Assembly: GCA_039090855.1 (NCBI GenBank) | Contig: CM077011.1 | Span: 24,395,001-24,459,000, forward strand | DNA length: 64,000 bases | Direction: 5' to 3' | Source of the DNA: Macrothele yani | Lineage: Eukaryota > Arthropoda > Arachnida > Araneae > Macrothelidae | Shown here: positions 31,401 through 43,598 of the stretch, piece by piece | Position numbering within the stretch: position 1 is the stretch's first letter | Layout of the letters: every line of letters starts with the position of its first letter | Made by a program: the position numbers and the translations under genes | Notes under the pieces: generated by a model | Databases searched by the model: none | Seen by the model: only the letters and a program-made list of their open reading frames with translations | What the model was told of the DNA's origin: nothing

Positions 31401-33040
31401 ATCCTGATAACTTGAGTAACAGCTTGAGTAATGATTTCTGGTATGTTGGAAAGCGTATAATAGTCAATGCATTGCAGGATTTTACTGATTTGTTTGGACT
31501 GGTTAAAATATTATGGAACATTTTGTTTTTTGGTTGAACTTTTTCTGCGAAAGCTGCATTTTTTCTTATGTTTGTGCAAATGTCACCCACAGTATTCAAC
31601 TACCATGTCATAAGTCTTTACGTCTTTTTGAGCAATTTTGTAATTGAAAGCATGTTTCTGACATCAACTGTTGAAGAGATAAACGCTTGTTAGAGTATTT
31701 TTGAAACACCAGGTATACCTCTCAATACGCCTGTCGAAGTGATTCCGCAGCGAAAACCGATTCGCATTTGCAGTACAAATCACTCAAGTATTTCATTCAA
31801 AGTTGCAATGCAGAAATGGCTCTTTAAAAAAAAAAAGCTTTAATATAGAGTAAGCCCGATCATACTTCAAGCTTTCTGCTACGCGAAAGAAAACATGTTT
31901 TACAATCAATTTCGAAAGACGTAATAATATTGGTGCATACCGTATGTGCGTTCTGTTGCTTACTTCTTCTTATATTTTTGCAATCCTTTTATTTCGCTTC
32001 CTTTAAGAAAATAGACTTATATTTCCGCGTGTTTTCTGACTGAAGATATCTCAGATCGGCAACCTTTGAATGCCTTTAAGGCTTCTTGTATCTATTGGTT
32101 GTTTTTCAGTGGAAAACGCAGAAATAATAAAATGCTAAGGAATGGCATGCGGTATTCTCCAAAGACATCTTTTAATACATTTTACGTTATATTTTGTGTT
32201 ACTTTTTTGCTGCCTACCACGAGTCAATTTCTTAAGTGTGACGACAGCGATACATTCGTAAACGTGAAGGGACTGCAAACATCATGCATATTTAAAATTT
32301 CCCAAAAGACAGCAGAAAGCACTCTTGAAAGAATCGTTTGGAGTGAGCTCAAGATGTGTTTCAGAGAGGTAGTTGTGCACTTCAAAAAGATTTCGAAACA
32401 CACACTAAACATGCGGCGTGTGACGCACGAAAATAAGATGAAAAACAAGGCGACGAAAATACACATTTTCAAGAGAAGATAGTGTATATGAAGCTCATCA
32501 TACAAATGCATTCCTCTTAAGGCAGAACTCAAAAGAAATTCTTTGTATAAGACCAACAGCCATTAACACACGACAGATGCGTTGTTTCTTTTATGTTAGA
32601 AGGGATACCCACATTTGAAAAGGAAAGCTCACCTCTAATACTTTTTCCCCATTATTTAATGCATTTCGTGGAACAGTCAATCTTGTTCTGTCCAACTGTA
32701 CCTTCAAACACCTTGTACACGCATAATTCCTTTCCAACGCTCAAGAAAATGTCCCGAGATGCACTTTATATCACGGCTACAAAAATCAATAAAGCAATTG
32801 GTATTAGACTACGTACGATTTGCTTGAGAGACAAGAGGTTCTGCAGGGACATTATGTGTTATTCGGTAAATACGTAAGGCAGTGCTTCCCAAGCTTTTCA
32901 GAACTGCGTATCAGTTTTTAGGACAGCAAATTTTCGCGACAGTCATGGCTTCAAATTACAAGAAGGAAATAGAAGCGTTAATTTGATTTTTTTTACTACT
33001 TTCCTTAGCAAGTCTTTTGTAAAAATAGTACGAGCTTATA
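31401..33040. other. Unassigned AT-rich stretch
   Basis: Several ORFs of 60-140 codons overlap on both strands (for example 32066-32482 plus). None shows a motif I recognise, and the paired overlap makes real coding unlikely. Confidence 0.4.
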
Positions 33041-33067
33041 CACTTTCGAGTCACATTATTCTGACCA

Positions 33068-33877
33068 TCTCCTACTTTTGACGTCAACAGCACATAGCCA
33101 ATGAAAGAACGCGCGTGTCGTGAGCTGGCTTGGAGAGTATATAAGATGTCTCCTACTTTTGGCGCCAACAGCACATAGCCAATGAAAGAACGCGCGTGTC
33201 GTGAGCTGGCTTGGAGAGTATATAAGATGTCTCCTACTTTTGACGTCAACAGCACATAGCCAATGAAAGCACGCCCGTGTCGTGAGCTGGCTTGGAGAGT
33301 ATATAAGATGTCTCCTACTTTTGACGTCAACAGCACATAGCCAATGAAAGAACGCCCGTGTCGTGAGCTGGCTTGGAGAGTATATAAGATGTCTCCTACT
33401 TTTGACGTCAACAGCACATAGCCAATGAAAGAACGCCCGTGTCATGAGCTAGCTTGGAGAGTATATAAGATGGCTCCTACTTTTGACGTCAACAGCACAT
33501 AGCCAATGAAAGAACGCCCGTGTCGTGAGCTGGCTTGGAGAGTATATAAGATGTTTCCTACTTTTGACGTCAACAGCACATAGCCAATGAAAGAATGCGC
33601 GTGTCGTGAGCTGGCTTGGAGAGTATATAAGATATCTCCTACTTTTGACGTCAACAGCACATAGCCAATGAAAGAACGCCCGAGTCGTGAGCTGGCTTGG
33701 AAAGTATATAAGATGTTTCCTACTTTTGACGTCAACAGCACATAGCCAATGAAAGAATGCGCGTGTCGTGAGCTGGCTTGGAGAGTATATAAGATGTCTC
33801 CTACTTTTTACGTCAACAGCACATAGCCAATGAAAGAATGCGCGTGTCGTGAGCTGGCTTGGAGAGTATATAAGATG
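33068..33877 (+). repeat. Ten exact-length 81-bp repeats with promoter-like motifs
   Basis: Units start at 33068, 33149, 33230, 33311, 33392, 33473, 33554, 33635, 33716 and 33797, all 81 bp. Most carry TGACGTCA (CRE-like; altered in units 2 and 10), CCAAT in 'agccaatgaaag', and TATATAAG. Spacing suits a core promoter (CCAAT about 50 bp before TATA). Since 81 is divisible by three, the minus strand stays open through the array without being a gene. Confidence 0.95.
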
Positions 33878-33919
33878 TGCTGTAGGTAACCTAAAAACAT
33901 ATCACTCGTTGCTGTCGTG

Positions 33920-34949
33920 GATAAAAAAAGCGATTATCAGATTTTCAAAAACCGATATTTACCGGCTTTCGGGGAAAAGGTGGAAGTATCTCTGAAACAG
34001 CGCAGTTTGTGAACTGTTCGTGTGCTGCTGTGTTTAAAATGTATCGTGATGGGAGAAATGGCATCTTTGCGAATAAGCGACGTACAGACTGCTGAGTACC
34101 ACGTGCCATTGATGTGAGAGGTGAACGGTGTCTTCGAAGGTGCGTGCGGGCCGATCGACACGCTACAGTGGAACAACTAATTGGCCAAATGAACCAGGAG
34201 GATACCGGATGTGGTTCTAAAACGACAGTTCATCAAACCTTGCTGCGTATGCAGCTCCGATGCAGGCGGATGGTCACTGCACTTATGCTAACGAAGCCGC
34301 ATTAGCAGAAAAAGCTTACATTTGTACGTTTGTATCGGAATTGGACCTCCGCTGATTGGCAAAGGATTGCCTTCTCCGATGAGTCATGTTTTGTGATTCA
34401 TCGAACGGATAGACATTGTCGTATAAGGCGAGAAACATCGGATACCAAACACTCTTCAACTGTTGCTAGTAGGGGCAGCGTTATGGTCTGGGAAATGTTA
34501 TCGTGGCATTATCTGGGTCTACTGATACCTGTGGGAGGCACTATGGACCGCGTTCGGTTCGAATCCATCCTTGCAGACCACCTACACACATACATTCAGA
34601 TCGTCTTCCATGAGGCGAATTGGATCTTCCAAAACGACAATGCGACGTGTAACACTGCTTGAAATGTCCGAGAGTGGTTGGAAGAGCACGATGAAGACTT
34701 CAAAGTACTTCTCTGGTCCCCTAATTCCCAATTGAGCATCAGTTGGACCACCTCGATCGTGTTTCTCGCTCTATGGATACTCCACCACGCACCCTCCAGC
34801 AGCTGTCAGATGCACTGCAGTCAGCATGGCTCCACATACCTGTGAACACCTTCAAGCAGCTTATTGAGTCATTCCCAGGCCGTCCAGCTGCTGTCCGCGC
34901 TGTACACGGCGGTTACTGTGGATGTTATCTGCTCGTCACAGTAATGTGA
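33920..34949 (+). pseudogene. Tc1-like transposase (broken)
   Basis: The frame opens near 33920 with LSDFQKPIFTGFRGKGGSIS (HTH1) and continues AIDVRGERCLRRCVRADRHA, then TTVHQTLLRMQLRCRRM (second HTH). The catalytic part shows FSDESCFVIHRTD (first Asp), IFQNDNATCNTA (second Asp, near 34635) and PIEHQLDHLDR (Glu, reached only after a frameshift near 34730). Stops occur near 34094, 34303 and 34661. The last codons (stop 34947-34949) lie within the 3' inverted repeat. Confidence 0.88.
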
Positions 34950-35159
34950 TTTGACCGTGTAGTACCACTTTATCCGTCCGTCTGTCGGTGGACACCATAT
35001 CACTCCGACTATAGTGTGTCCCATCAAAAAGTAGCATGGCACCCGTAGATTAACGTAAACCTTATTTTTGCACGTGCATCTGACGTAAACGTTGGTAAGG
35101 AATCTAAAAGTCCAGGTTTTGTAGCTGAGATCCGTGCTGTTATTTGAGTGGCATTTCAG

Positions 35160-35610
35160 CTATTCAGAATGCCGCTGAGTCTACAAGAAAGGTTGTTTGT
35201 GGTGGAGTGCTTCCTTTTGTCGAAATTCCTCTAGGCCACTCGAGAGTCATTTGCTGCGAATTTCCCAATAGTCGGTTCCGCCTGTAAGGACTATTTTAGA
35301 GTTGGTCAAGAAATTTCAGGAGACAGGAAGTGTGCTGAATCGGACACAGCCGCCCCGGTGGCGCAGTGGTCTAAGCGTTGGCCTCTGATCATTCGTCCGT
35401 AAGGGGTCCGGGTTCGAATCCCGGTCAGGCATGGATGTTGTGTTTGTCTTACGGCACTGGCTCTCTCCCTTCCCTGGAACCAGTGACCCTAAATTAGGGA
35501 CGGGCGACTGCTTATAGCCCATTGAGTTGCTCACGGTGGTCGTTAAACCTCCAATCAAAAAAAAAAAAAAAGAATCGGACACATCTGGCAATATTCATGT
35601 CAGCCCCAAC
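35160..35610 (+). pseudogene. mariner transposase N-terminal fragment
   Basis: MPLSLQERLFVVECFLLSKF followed, after shifts, by FQETGSVLNRTH matches the HTH entry region of a mariner lineage. A SINE-A (35349-35571) is inserted between 'aatcggacaca' and its duplicate. Confidence 0.65.
35349..35571 (+). repeat. tRNA-derived SINE-A copy with target duplication
   Basis: Full-length: A and B boxes, constant body, A(15) tail. Flanked by the 12-bp direct repeat 'gaatcggacaca' (35337 and 35572). Confidence 0.95.
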
Positions 35611-35910
35611 AATTACGAAATTTTATCTGTTAAACAATTATTTGATTTCAACATCGGTAAACTAATGTTCCAAAAAATAAAGCAAAATTATACACGGATA
35701 TCATTGAATTGAATGTTCATACTTATAACTAAAAACCAGACATAGATCATTATTTAGACCCATATATCCAAAAACTCTCATGATGAAACGGTGTTTAAAT
35801 TATGTTAGTCCTGAATTTTGACATGCACTGCCTGTCGAGTTGACTATAATAAATAAACTAAATTTATTCAAAAACAAACTAAAAAAATACTTGTTAAGTT
35901 AAATTAAAAA
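35605..35910 (+). pseudogene. Possible LINE C-terminal tail
   Basis: Frames read SVKQLFDFNIGKLMFQKI and later NKLNLFKNKLKKYLLS, which resemble the C-terminal end of CR1/Jockey-like reverse transcriptase ORFs. An A-rich 3' end follows. Weak and frameshifted. Confidence 0.4.
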
Positions 35911-35959
35911 AGCTTAATAATAAAAAACAAATTATTAATCATATTACTGGGTTAGTGCG

Positions 35960-36720
35960 AAATAAATGTCCGGTAAAGGACCAGCACACGTGGACGACGA
36001 GAATGGAGAAGTAGGACGACTTACCTAGGCAAACATAACTCCCCTCTGCATCAACACATAGTTGCCATCTGTCCGGCAAGGCCGGTTATGTGAATAGCCA
36101 AAAGACACGATATCGGTCCTCCGTGAATCCCAGAGAAATGTTCCAAACTGATGACGAAAAGATTTGGATATGGTGCGTTCTGCCCGCACGCATAATCATC
36201 GGACCCATATTTTTCACGAACACCATTACCTCAGAGAGGTACATAAACGACATATTCAACGTGTTCGTTGAGCAGTTGACAGAAGAAGATCTGGTGAAAT
36301 TTCGAGGAGATAATAATCCATTACGAATTTGTTCCAGACGGTCGGACCATCAACGCCAACCTCTACTCTGAACAGTTGGAGCGGATGTATGCCGTTTTGG
36401 AGAAGTACCCGGCACTGGGAAACAGAAAGCGCCTCTCCTACAGCAGGACAACGCTGTGCCTCATACCGCGCGTACGACCCGGGCAAAGGTACAGGAACTT
36501 GAGGGCATTGAATTGATGTCACACCCTGCATTTAGTCCGGACGCTTCTCCAAATGTTCCAAAACTTTCGACTCACCTTCTGTGCAATCAAGGCGAATTTA
36601 AGAAGAAACCCACTTCTTTCCAGTGCTTTGTTTCCGAGTTGATACCAAACATTATAAACTTTCAAGGTTTATATTTGAAAACGAATATTATCAAAAGCAT
36701 AGATGACTTACAAGTAATGT
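35960..36720 (+). pseudogene. mariner-type transposase C-terminal relic
   Basis: Plus frames give KIWIWCVLPARIIIGPIFF, SERYINDIFNVFVEQL, then NANLYSEQLERMYAVLEKYP, QQDNAVPHTARTTRAKVQEL (second Asp) and HPAFSPDASP. The final Asp region is degraded (NVPKL instead of a D-containing motif). Two frameshifts lie near 36300 and 36440. It may belong with the N-terminal piece at 35160. Confidence 0.75.
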
Positions 36721-37579
36721 GCTGAAGTAATCTTTAAATCCTGATGCCCAACAACGATTCATTGTCAGACGGATTTGAAGACAATTTAAAAACTTTCGTC
36801 GTAAATCAATGAGAATTAGTAACAGAAGTAAGTAACTTCAAACTTAATTATACAATAGCTACTAAGAATAACGACAAACTAAATAACAATATTATCCTAT
36901 CTCGTCGATCGCTTGGCATGTCACCAAGAGCTCTCACACCTCATACACCTTTTCAGTTAAAAAGTGCTGTTTAATCCATGTCTGCTTGATTTGACTGACT
37001 GATAGTGTCGCCTAAAGAGATAAGCTGTTCAGCGTAGAAAACAGCACAACAACTAACCAAAATTCATATAAAAAATGGTTAAATTGGAAGCCTATGTCAC
37101 AACCCATATAACAATTCAATGGGTGGTGGATATGGGGCTCAATACTTACCATGAGGTCCTCCGTTTTTGGGATATCGAGAAACTGACGCTGTTGAAGTGC
37201 AGAAATCACTTAGTTCGCCAAGGCGATGCATATCGATGTCCATTGATGGGGCATATAACAAGCAACAAGCCCCACAGAGCCAATGTCTTCGAAAAAGAAA
37301 GTTTCAACCGTTAAAACAGCACCAAACAGTGACTTTTGGAGAATAGATTGGAATCTTACGGATGTTGTAAGGAATTTTTGTTTCCTAAATTCTGCAGTTG
37401 TACGTGCGTAAGACATTTCAAAAGTTTTGTACATTGCGCAGGCACCTCCCGTAGGATGATACAATCGCTCCAATTGTTAAGCCAGTTGTGAATCAGTTGT
37501 ATTCACCTTTGCTGGCTAATTTGTTCCTGTTTTACAACATTCTGCCTAGAAATAGGGGAAGAAAGTGAGTTAGGTCAGA
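36721..37579. other. Unassigned stretch
   Basis: No recognisable motif. Small ORFs overlap on both strands. Confidence 0.4.
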
Positions 37580-37584
37580 TCTCG

Positions 37585-38650
37585 CATGGCGACCAGAGAT
37601 CCTACATTAAAAATGAAACTTTGCGAGAAAATCTCCTACCGAAATTCATAAAGCTTTGTGTGAAGCTTGTGGGGTTAGTGTAGTTGATCGTAGTACAGTG
37701 TCACGGTGGGCTTTTCGTTTCCGCCAAGGTTGGGAAATCATCGAGGTTGTCCCAAGAAACGGCAGGCCATCTGATTCAACAGACGACACTTGTGTGGCTA
37801 TCGTCAGCAACATTTTGGAAGAAGATCGACGGAAAACATGTGAAGAGATTGCATATGAAGCAAACATGTCGACTGCTTCGGTTTTCAGAATCCTGTCTGA
37901 AATTTTTCAGAAGAGAAAATTGGCTGCCAAATGGTTTCCGCATAATCGGAGTGTCGAGCAGTAAGCAGTTCGCAAAGGAATCACAGAAGAATTGCTGCAA
38001 CGGTACTAGTCAAAAGGCGAGGAGTTTTTGGACAGAATGTTTGCTGTAGACAAAACCGGGACACGAGATTTTGAACCAGAACTGAATTCTTAGTTCTCTC
38101 AGTAGAAACATCCAGAATCACCTCAAGCCAATGATGATTATGGGCTATGACAAGGTTGGAGTGATAGCAACAGGCAGAATGCCAGAGGGGATCACTGTAA
38201 CAGCGGAATACTACAGAAGGTTTCTGCAAATTGTGTTGCGGCCGAAGATTCTCCAAAGAAGGCCCGATGTGCTTGAAGCTGGTGTCATTATTTTGCATGA
38301 CAACGCGAGGTCGCATGGTGCTCGTACAGTAAGAGCCATTCTGGGAAAGTATGGATGGGAATCGCTTCCCCACGCGCCATACAGTCCTGACATGATCCCA
38401 CAGGACTATGACTAGTTCCTAAACCCGAAAAAGCCAATCCGCGGCAAACGATTCAGGATGTTTCTAATGAGGTGACCAAAGTAATACGACGCCTCAACAA
38501 GGGAAGTGTCCTGACTGGAATACAAGACTTGCCTAAACGTTGGGCGGCTGTCATGAAGAATCATTGGGATCACTTCGAAGGCCTCTTAAGGTATGTTGTG
38601 AAATAAATTAGTTTTTTAAGAGATAGCCCACAGTGTGCAGATCTTTTGAA
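37585..38650 (+). pseudogene. mariner transposase relic, DD34D
   Basis: The N-terminal half reads CEACGVSVVDRSTVSRWAFR, then GRPSDSTDDTCVAIVSNILE, EEIAYEANMSTASVFRILSE and LAAKWFPHN. The catalytic half reads FAVDKTGTRDFEPEL, with the first Asp kept but DET changed to DKT. It then reads MMIMGYDKVGVIATGRMPEG, IILHDNARSHGARTV (second Asp) and SPDMIPQDYD (third Asp, 34-residue spacing). Stops near 37961 and 38411 and a stretch of deletion near 38090 make it inactive. The C-terminus ends near GIQDLPKRWAAV in another frame. Confidence 0.87.
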
Positions 38651-38799
38651 AAAACCCTCGTATTAACGTCACCATGCATATGAAAATGAGCTACTTCTGC
38701 CCACAAAATATTGCATTACCATTCATTGTCCAGTTCAACCCAAGCAAGAAACCGCAGTGAGAATAATTCTCGTGGTGCACATCGACCAGGGCTAGGTAA

Positions 38800-39085
38800 A
38801 TACTAAACATGGGAAATCTTGTTAGAATAGTGGCGCAATATCCCTCTTCGAGCTTTGTAGACTACGCTTGAGGCCTTGCTTACACTCAGCGCAATATGCC
38901 ATGCTGTGCTGCTCCCCACGGCATTAGATAGCCTGTCTCACTCTAACGCTGTTGCTGCATCATCTACAGCCTGCTGGTCGACTGACTTTCGTCCTGTACC
39001 AGGTTTGACATCCAAATAGCCTGTCTCTACAAATTTCCGTATGATTTTATGTAAACCATTTTGCTATCATTTGCCCTGTTTTTGA
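38800..39085 (-). pseudogene. Transposase DNA-binding domain fragment
   Basis: The minus strand reads KFVETGYLDVKPGTGRKSVD then QQAVDDAATALE, resembling the linker between the two HTH motifs in mariner/Tc1-type transposases. No catalytic part lies nearby. Confidence 0.5.
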
Positions 39086-39154
39086 AGCGTTTTACGTTCC
39101 GAACTTTCCAGTGCTATTAAGGCACAGCTCTTATTCTCAGTGAAAATCCTCCAA

Positions 39155-39350
39155 TACTTGGCGTCAGTGAATAAACAAAGACATCGCTCTTTCCGCGTTC
39201 AGCAACGCACAGCAACCGAAAAATTGTTACTCGGTTGCCACCGGGAAATCGAATCCCTGATCTCTTGATATCTAGCCGAGCGCGTTAGCCTTACACCACG
39301 GTGGCCAACAATCCACGGCCCTATGTGCGTTTTTCTGTAGGATCTTTTAC
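39155..39350 (-). repeat. tRNA-like SINE-C, left arm of foldback
   Basis: The minus strand carries GTGTAAGGCTAACGCGCTCG and GGGATTCGATTTCCCGGTGG (B-box-like). Inverted copy of 39465-39650. Confidence 0.7.
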
Positions 39351-39464
39351 TTTTGATCTCGCCCTTTGGATTTAACTGCTGTAAATAATATATAGCCAGT
39401 GCCGTTAATGCCCACCAGATGGAGACGTCTCAGAAGCTGAGCCCATCTTACGGAATTATAATGT

Positions 39465-39650
39465 CAGATGCTGACAGAAAAACGCACATAGCGCAGTAGA
39501 TTGTTGGCCACCGTAATGTAAGGCTAAAGCGCTCCGCTTTATATCGAGAAATCCGGGATTCGATTCCCCGGCGGCGGCCGAATAACAATTTTTCGGTTGA
39601 TGTGCGTTGCTGAACGTGGAATTAGCGATGTCTTTATTTATACTTTTATT
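39465..39650 (+). repeat. tRNA-like SINE-C, right arm of foldback
   Basis: It begins 'cagaaaaacgcacatag' and pairs with the end of the left arm ('ctatgtgcgtttttctg'). It continues through GGGATTCGATTCCCCGGCGG to 'gcgatgtctttatttata'. Confidence 0.7.
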
Positions 39651-42600
39651 CTCTTAAAAAAGGTTTACCTGAATTGCACGGTCTTTAGGTGACAATGCCA
39701 TTTCGCTTTAAAACGTCAACTACTCAACTGCTGTGAAATGACTTATTACTCAGATTTCTTCTTTTCTAGCAGCTTCTTTCCAAGCATACCGGGCACTTGT
39801 AGGATACACATTTGGACGTCGACAGCGTGCATTTCTGAAGCTTCTTATTGTTACACGTAATTACAGCGCCACTTATCCTCCCGGAGGCCAGGTTTAGAAC
39901 TAATTTTTATTTTTCCGTTAAAAAAAATTTCATTGCCTCAAAAGTTCCATTCCGAGCATATAGTGTGGTGCCCCCGGAAATGATGTTTGCCTGTGGAAAT
40001 GTGAACTTTGGTGACCCTGGAAATATAAACTTTATTTATTATGGACACTCGGTATTTTATTCGCACGCATATATATGGCAACAATGAGAATCTTCTTCTG
40101 AGAATGTATACTTAACGGTAGAACAATAATTGAACAATAATTTAACTAACGAGCTGTACGGTGCTTCCTTACCCTCATTATCTTCCCTGTCTAGCACCTT
40201 AAGACTGCCATCTGAAGAATAAAGTGGATGGAAAGAATCATCAGCAGTCCTTAGGTAAAAATCTGAAATCTCTTGGTGCTGAAATAGTGAGAATCAGATT
40301 GGCCAGGGCTTTGCAAGCTCCCTGTTTAAATTGTTGTTCAATGATTTTATCACTTCTCAGTATATAATTTTAGTAGATTGTTATTCTCATCGTATTTGTG
40401 TGTGTGTGTGTGTGTGCGTGTGTGTGTGTGTGTGTGTGCAAAGACTTCTGCAACTGGTACAGCAATCGCTGAATCAAGTTCACCAAAAGTGTCGGTGATC
40501 GTGTGGTAAACAAAAAATGATCGTGGATGTCTGGAAATTTGCATACTGAAAAATATACTCATCATTCAAAAATGTCTATCAAACGAAAATTGAAAAAAGC
40601 AACCCATGGCTTTTCAGTTTTGCAAAAGAGCTTCTTTTAAGTTTACGTTTACTATCACCTTTATGCGAAACTAAATTGGCCACTCCAGTTTCGATTAAAC
40701 CCAGATGTTTCTTTTTCCTATTAGGAGATAACTCTGTGGCCCTTTGTCAAGACGATATGCTAAACAACAGAGTTTGCACAGCGCAGAAAGGAGAAAGGTT
40801 CTCTATTTATTCGATGCAAATCATTCTTTAGGACGGCAGAGGAAGAGATAGGAATTCGCAACAACTCTTCTTTTGAGCTGAGACTTTTCTGCTAAGTTGC
40901 TCTTTCGAACTTTCAGTGCAGTGCGGCAGTTGTGAGTCAAATTAACTCTCTCTCTTTTTACCGATTTTCTCGTTTTACAAAGAGAGAGAATGCGGGTAAA
41001 GGGGAAAAAAAGAAGCACGGATACGACCTTTGTCTTCCTTCAAACATCTTCACCACCCACCAGAAAGATCCGGGTGTAGAGCTCACTGAATTATTTATGA
41101 GGTTCCAACGAAAGCTCTGTTCTCGAACGGAAATTTTTCATCCGTGTGTTCATCAATTATTCTCGAAAGTGGCGAAAAATCTTTGGGTTTGTCAGGTCTT
41201 TATTCTCAGATATTATTTTTCAGTTTGTTCATCTTTCCCGAACACAGCTTGTATCCCAGATATGTGCGCTCCAACATCAATAATGCTTCCAATTCAGCTC
41301 AACCACATGCGGAAATATTACATGGAGGGAATGCACAGCTTACAGAAACGTGCAACTGAATGCTAAGTGTTCTTTCGAAGTGTCTATGTATGCTTTTATA
41401 ATAGCCTAACGAAAGAATAAATTCGAAATGATTGGAAATTTGCTGGAGAAGAAATTTAGGTTACGCATGTATAACGGTTACACTCCATAGATTTTCTTTT
41501 GACTTTGTCGCATTTCGTTTCGATAAAGGGATGTGTTTAGTTCTCGTACTTATTGCGACACCGTACAGAAAATAAATTTAGTCTGGTTAAGGAAACTCAT
41601 TACGTTTAGTAAATAACAACTTAAAGAGACTATGTACGGTTTGAGCCTGATTAAAAGGCAAAGTTTTTGTCTAGTTACGTTGATACTTGATAATTATCAA
41701 AATTGACAAATATTAATGTAACCAGCAGCACACAGATCTTTGAAATTCGAGGACTAAGCATTACCAAAATTTAGCATAGCATATAGAAAGTGTTGTTGAA
41801 TTATTTAATTCTTAAATTGGATATGTCGTTAAATGGATAATATCAGTACGTCCAATCGGTTTGGTACGCAGTAGAAAAAAAAACCTTTTTCGCTAGACCT
41901 TCATTCAAGACGGAAGAATGCGTGCCTAACAATAATAGATCAAATAGCACTTCATAATACTAATAACAAAACCATATACCGACTTAGGTTGTATGCGAAT
42001 AGAAATAACTTTTAATTATAATAGAAAGGATGATAGGAAGACACAGTGGTATCCAACTTGAGCTGATATGTTCACAACACGTAGATGCTCCACGATAAAA
42101 CAACAACGCATTTCTTACTGATGGCAACTGACGCCATGTTTGTTGTAGAAGAACATTTCAGTCTTGCTACACAATTGCGTAGCTGTTGGAGAAACAATAA
42201 TAGGAAAAGTGCACATCCTTGAAATAGTGCATCGTAACTGAGTCTAATGATCGCGAACATTACATTTAATAAAGTTCCTCCCTTTATTCAGTAGCAGTTA
42301 CTTCTATTAACAAACAACACACGCCGACATCATCGAATACACAATAACTTCACAACCATTGACAAGAGCACAAAACGAGCGTTCTCTTCCCAACTGCGCT
42401 CAAAGCAGAGAGAGAGAAAAAAATAAACACGGATGTGTGGTTGCAAGGTACACGTAGTTCCTTTCGATTGCGTAAATAACAGCTGCGCCTGGGGCGCAGT
42501 GATTTCACAGTCCATTTAGAGCGGCTGCAAATCTTGTCTGGCGATCTGCGTTTATTTATTTTTTAGCGATGAGAGGCTATAATTCCAACTGGAAGGTTTT

Positions 42601-42690
42601 CAAAGCGTGAAGGTTGTAAAATTACTAACACTTCTAATATCGTGTATCGATTAGTAGAAAGAATCTTGAAACACGAAAAATTAAAAATTT
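39651..42690. other. 3-kb stretch with no recognised gene
   Basis: AT-rich. ORFs such as 40932-41366 (plus) show no family motif. A (TG)n tract lies at 40396-40440. Confidence 0.4.
40396..40440 (+). repeat. (TG)n microsatellite
   Basis: About 21 TG units with one C interruption. Confidence 0.92.
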
Positions 42691-42741
42691 ACCAAAGGTT
42701 CCCATATCCTCCATCCATCAGTACGATGGGCTTTTTAACGT

Positions 42742-43560
42742 TGAAGTCTGTAAAAATTGCCTTCATGCGCATATAGTGTACCCATCCAAATGAAGCTCTT
42801 GGACGCTGAAGTGTGTAAAACTTGCCTTCATCCGCATATAGTGTATCCATCAAAAGGAGGCCTTGGATCCTGAAGACTGTAAAAATTGTCTTCGTCTGCA
42901 TATAGTGTACCCATCAATAGGAAAGCCCTTGGACCCTGACGACTGTAAAAATTGCCTTCATCCGCATATAGTGTATCCATCCAAAGGAAGGTCTTGAACC
43001 CTGAATACTGTAAAAATCGCCTTCATCCACATATAGCGTGGCCATCAAAAGAAAGTCTTGGACCCTAAAGTCTGTAAAAATTGCCTTCATCCGCATATAG
43101 CGTGGCCATCAAAAAGAAAGTCTTTGACCCTGAAGACTGTAAAAAATGTCAACATTTCTCATACTTTTATTCATCAACAGCAAAGCACTTGGGCCCTGAA
43201 TAATGAAAATATTACATTACCAGCATCTCGCTGATCTGGTTTCCATCAGTAGGAAAACCCTTGAATCCTGGAGACTAGAAATTGCCAACATTTCGTACAT
43301 TATGGATGTTCAACAATAGGAAGGGTCCTCATGACTAGAAAACGCCAAAATTAATAATTTGTGCATATTGTGTACAGTGATCGTTTATACCCGAAGACTG
43401 TAATCATTGCAAATACTCTTAAAATATGTATGTCTGTCAGTGAATTATCCTCCGATACCTGACTGACGAAAAAATCTCAAAAACGTAGTACATCAGATGT
43501 GTTCATCTGTAAGAGGCGGGCTTTCTGATACCTAATAACTTTCAAACTGCTAGCATTTTG
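42742..43560 (+). repeat. 64-66-bp minisatellite with decay gradient
   Basis: Units start near 42742, 42808, 42872, 42938, 43003, 43068, 43132 and 43196. They share 'ctgtaaaaattgccttcatc', 'cgcatatagtgta' and 'ccatcaaaagga'. Further units to about 43530 are progressively unlike. Confidence 0.9.
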
Positions 43561-43598
43561 GAAAGGTTGTGTATTCAGGAAGAGAGATATCCGTAATA

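Larger units (their letters stand above)
33041..34959 (+). mobile_element. Tc1-like element with tandem 5' repeats, 1919 bp
   Basis: The ends CACTTTCGAGTCACATTATT and CACGGTCAAATCACATTACT (reverse complement of the right end) lie inside TA at 33039-33040 and 34960-34961. In order it contains the ten-unit 81-bp array, a leader and the transposase pseudogene. A relative at 45655-50505 has a single unit at the same place, so the array is an expansion within this copy. Confidence 0.9.

Noticed and set aside
32066..32482. 138-codon ORF with a hydrophobic segment that could be a secreted or membrane protein
   Set aside because: A 110-codon ORF overlaps on the other strand, there is no recognisable motif, and no splice or promoter context supports it.
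32956..33741. Long minus-strand ORFs (up to 153 codons) over the 81-bp array, giving a repetitive protein
   Set aside because: They exist only because 81 is a multiple of three; two different frames are open at once and the plus strand carries the promoter-like motifs of a transposon.
42742..43560. CRISPR-like array
   Set aside because: Units are contiguous 64-66 bp tandem repeats without unique spacers, and the window is eukaryotic.
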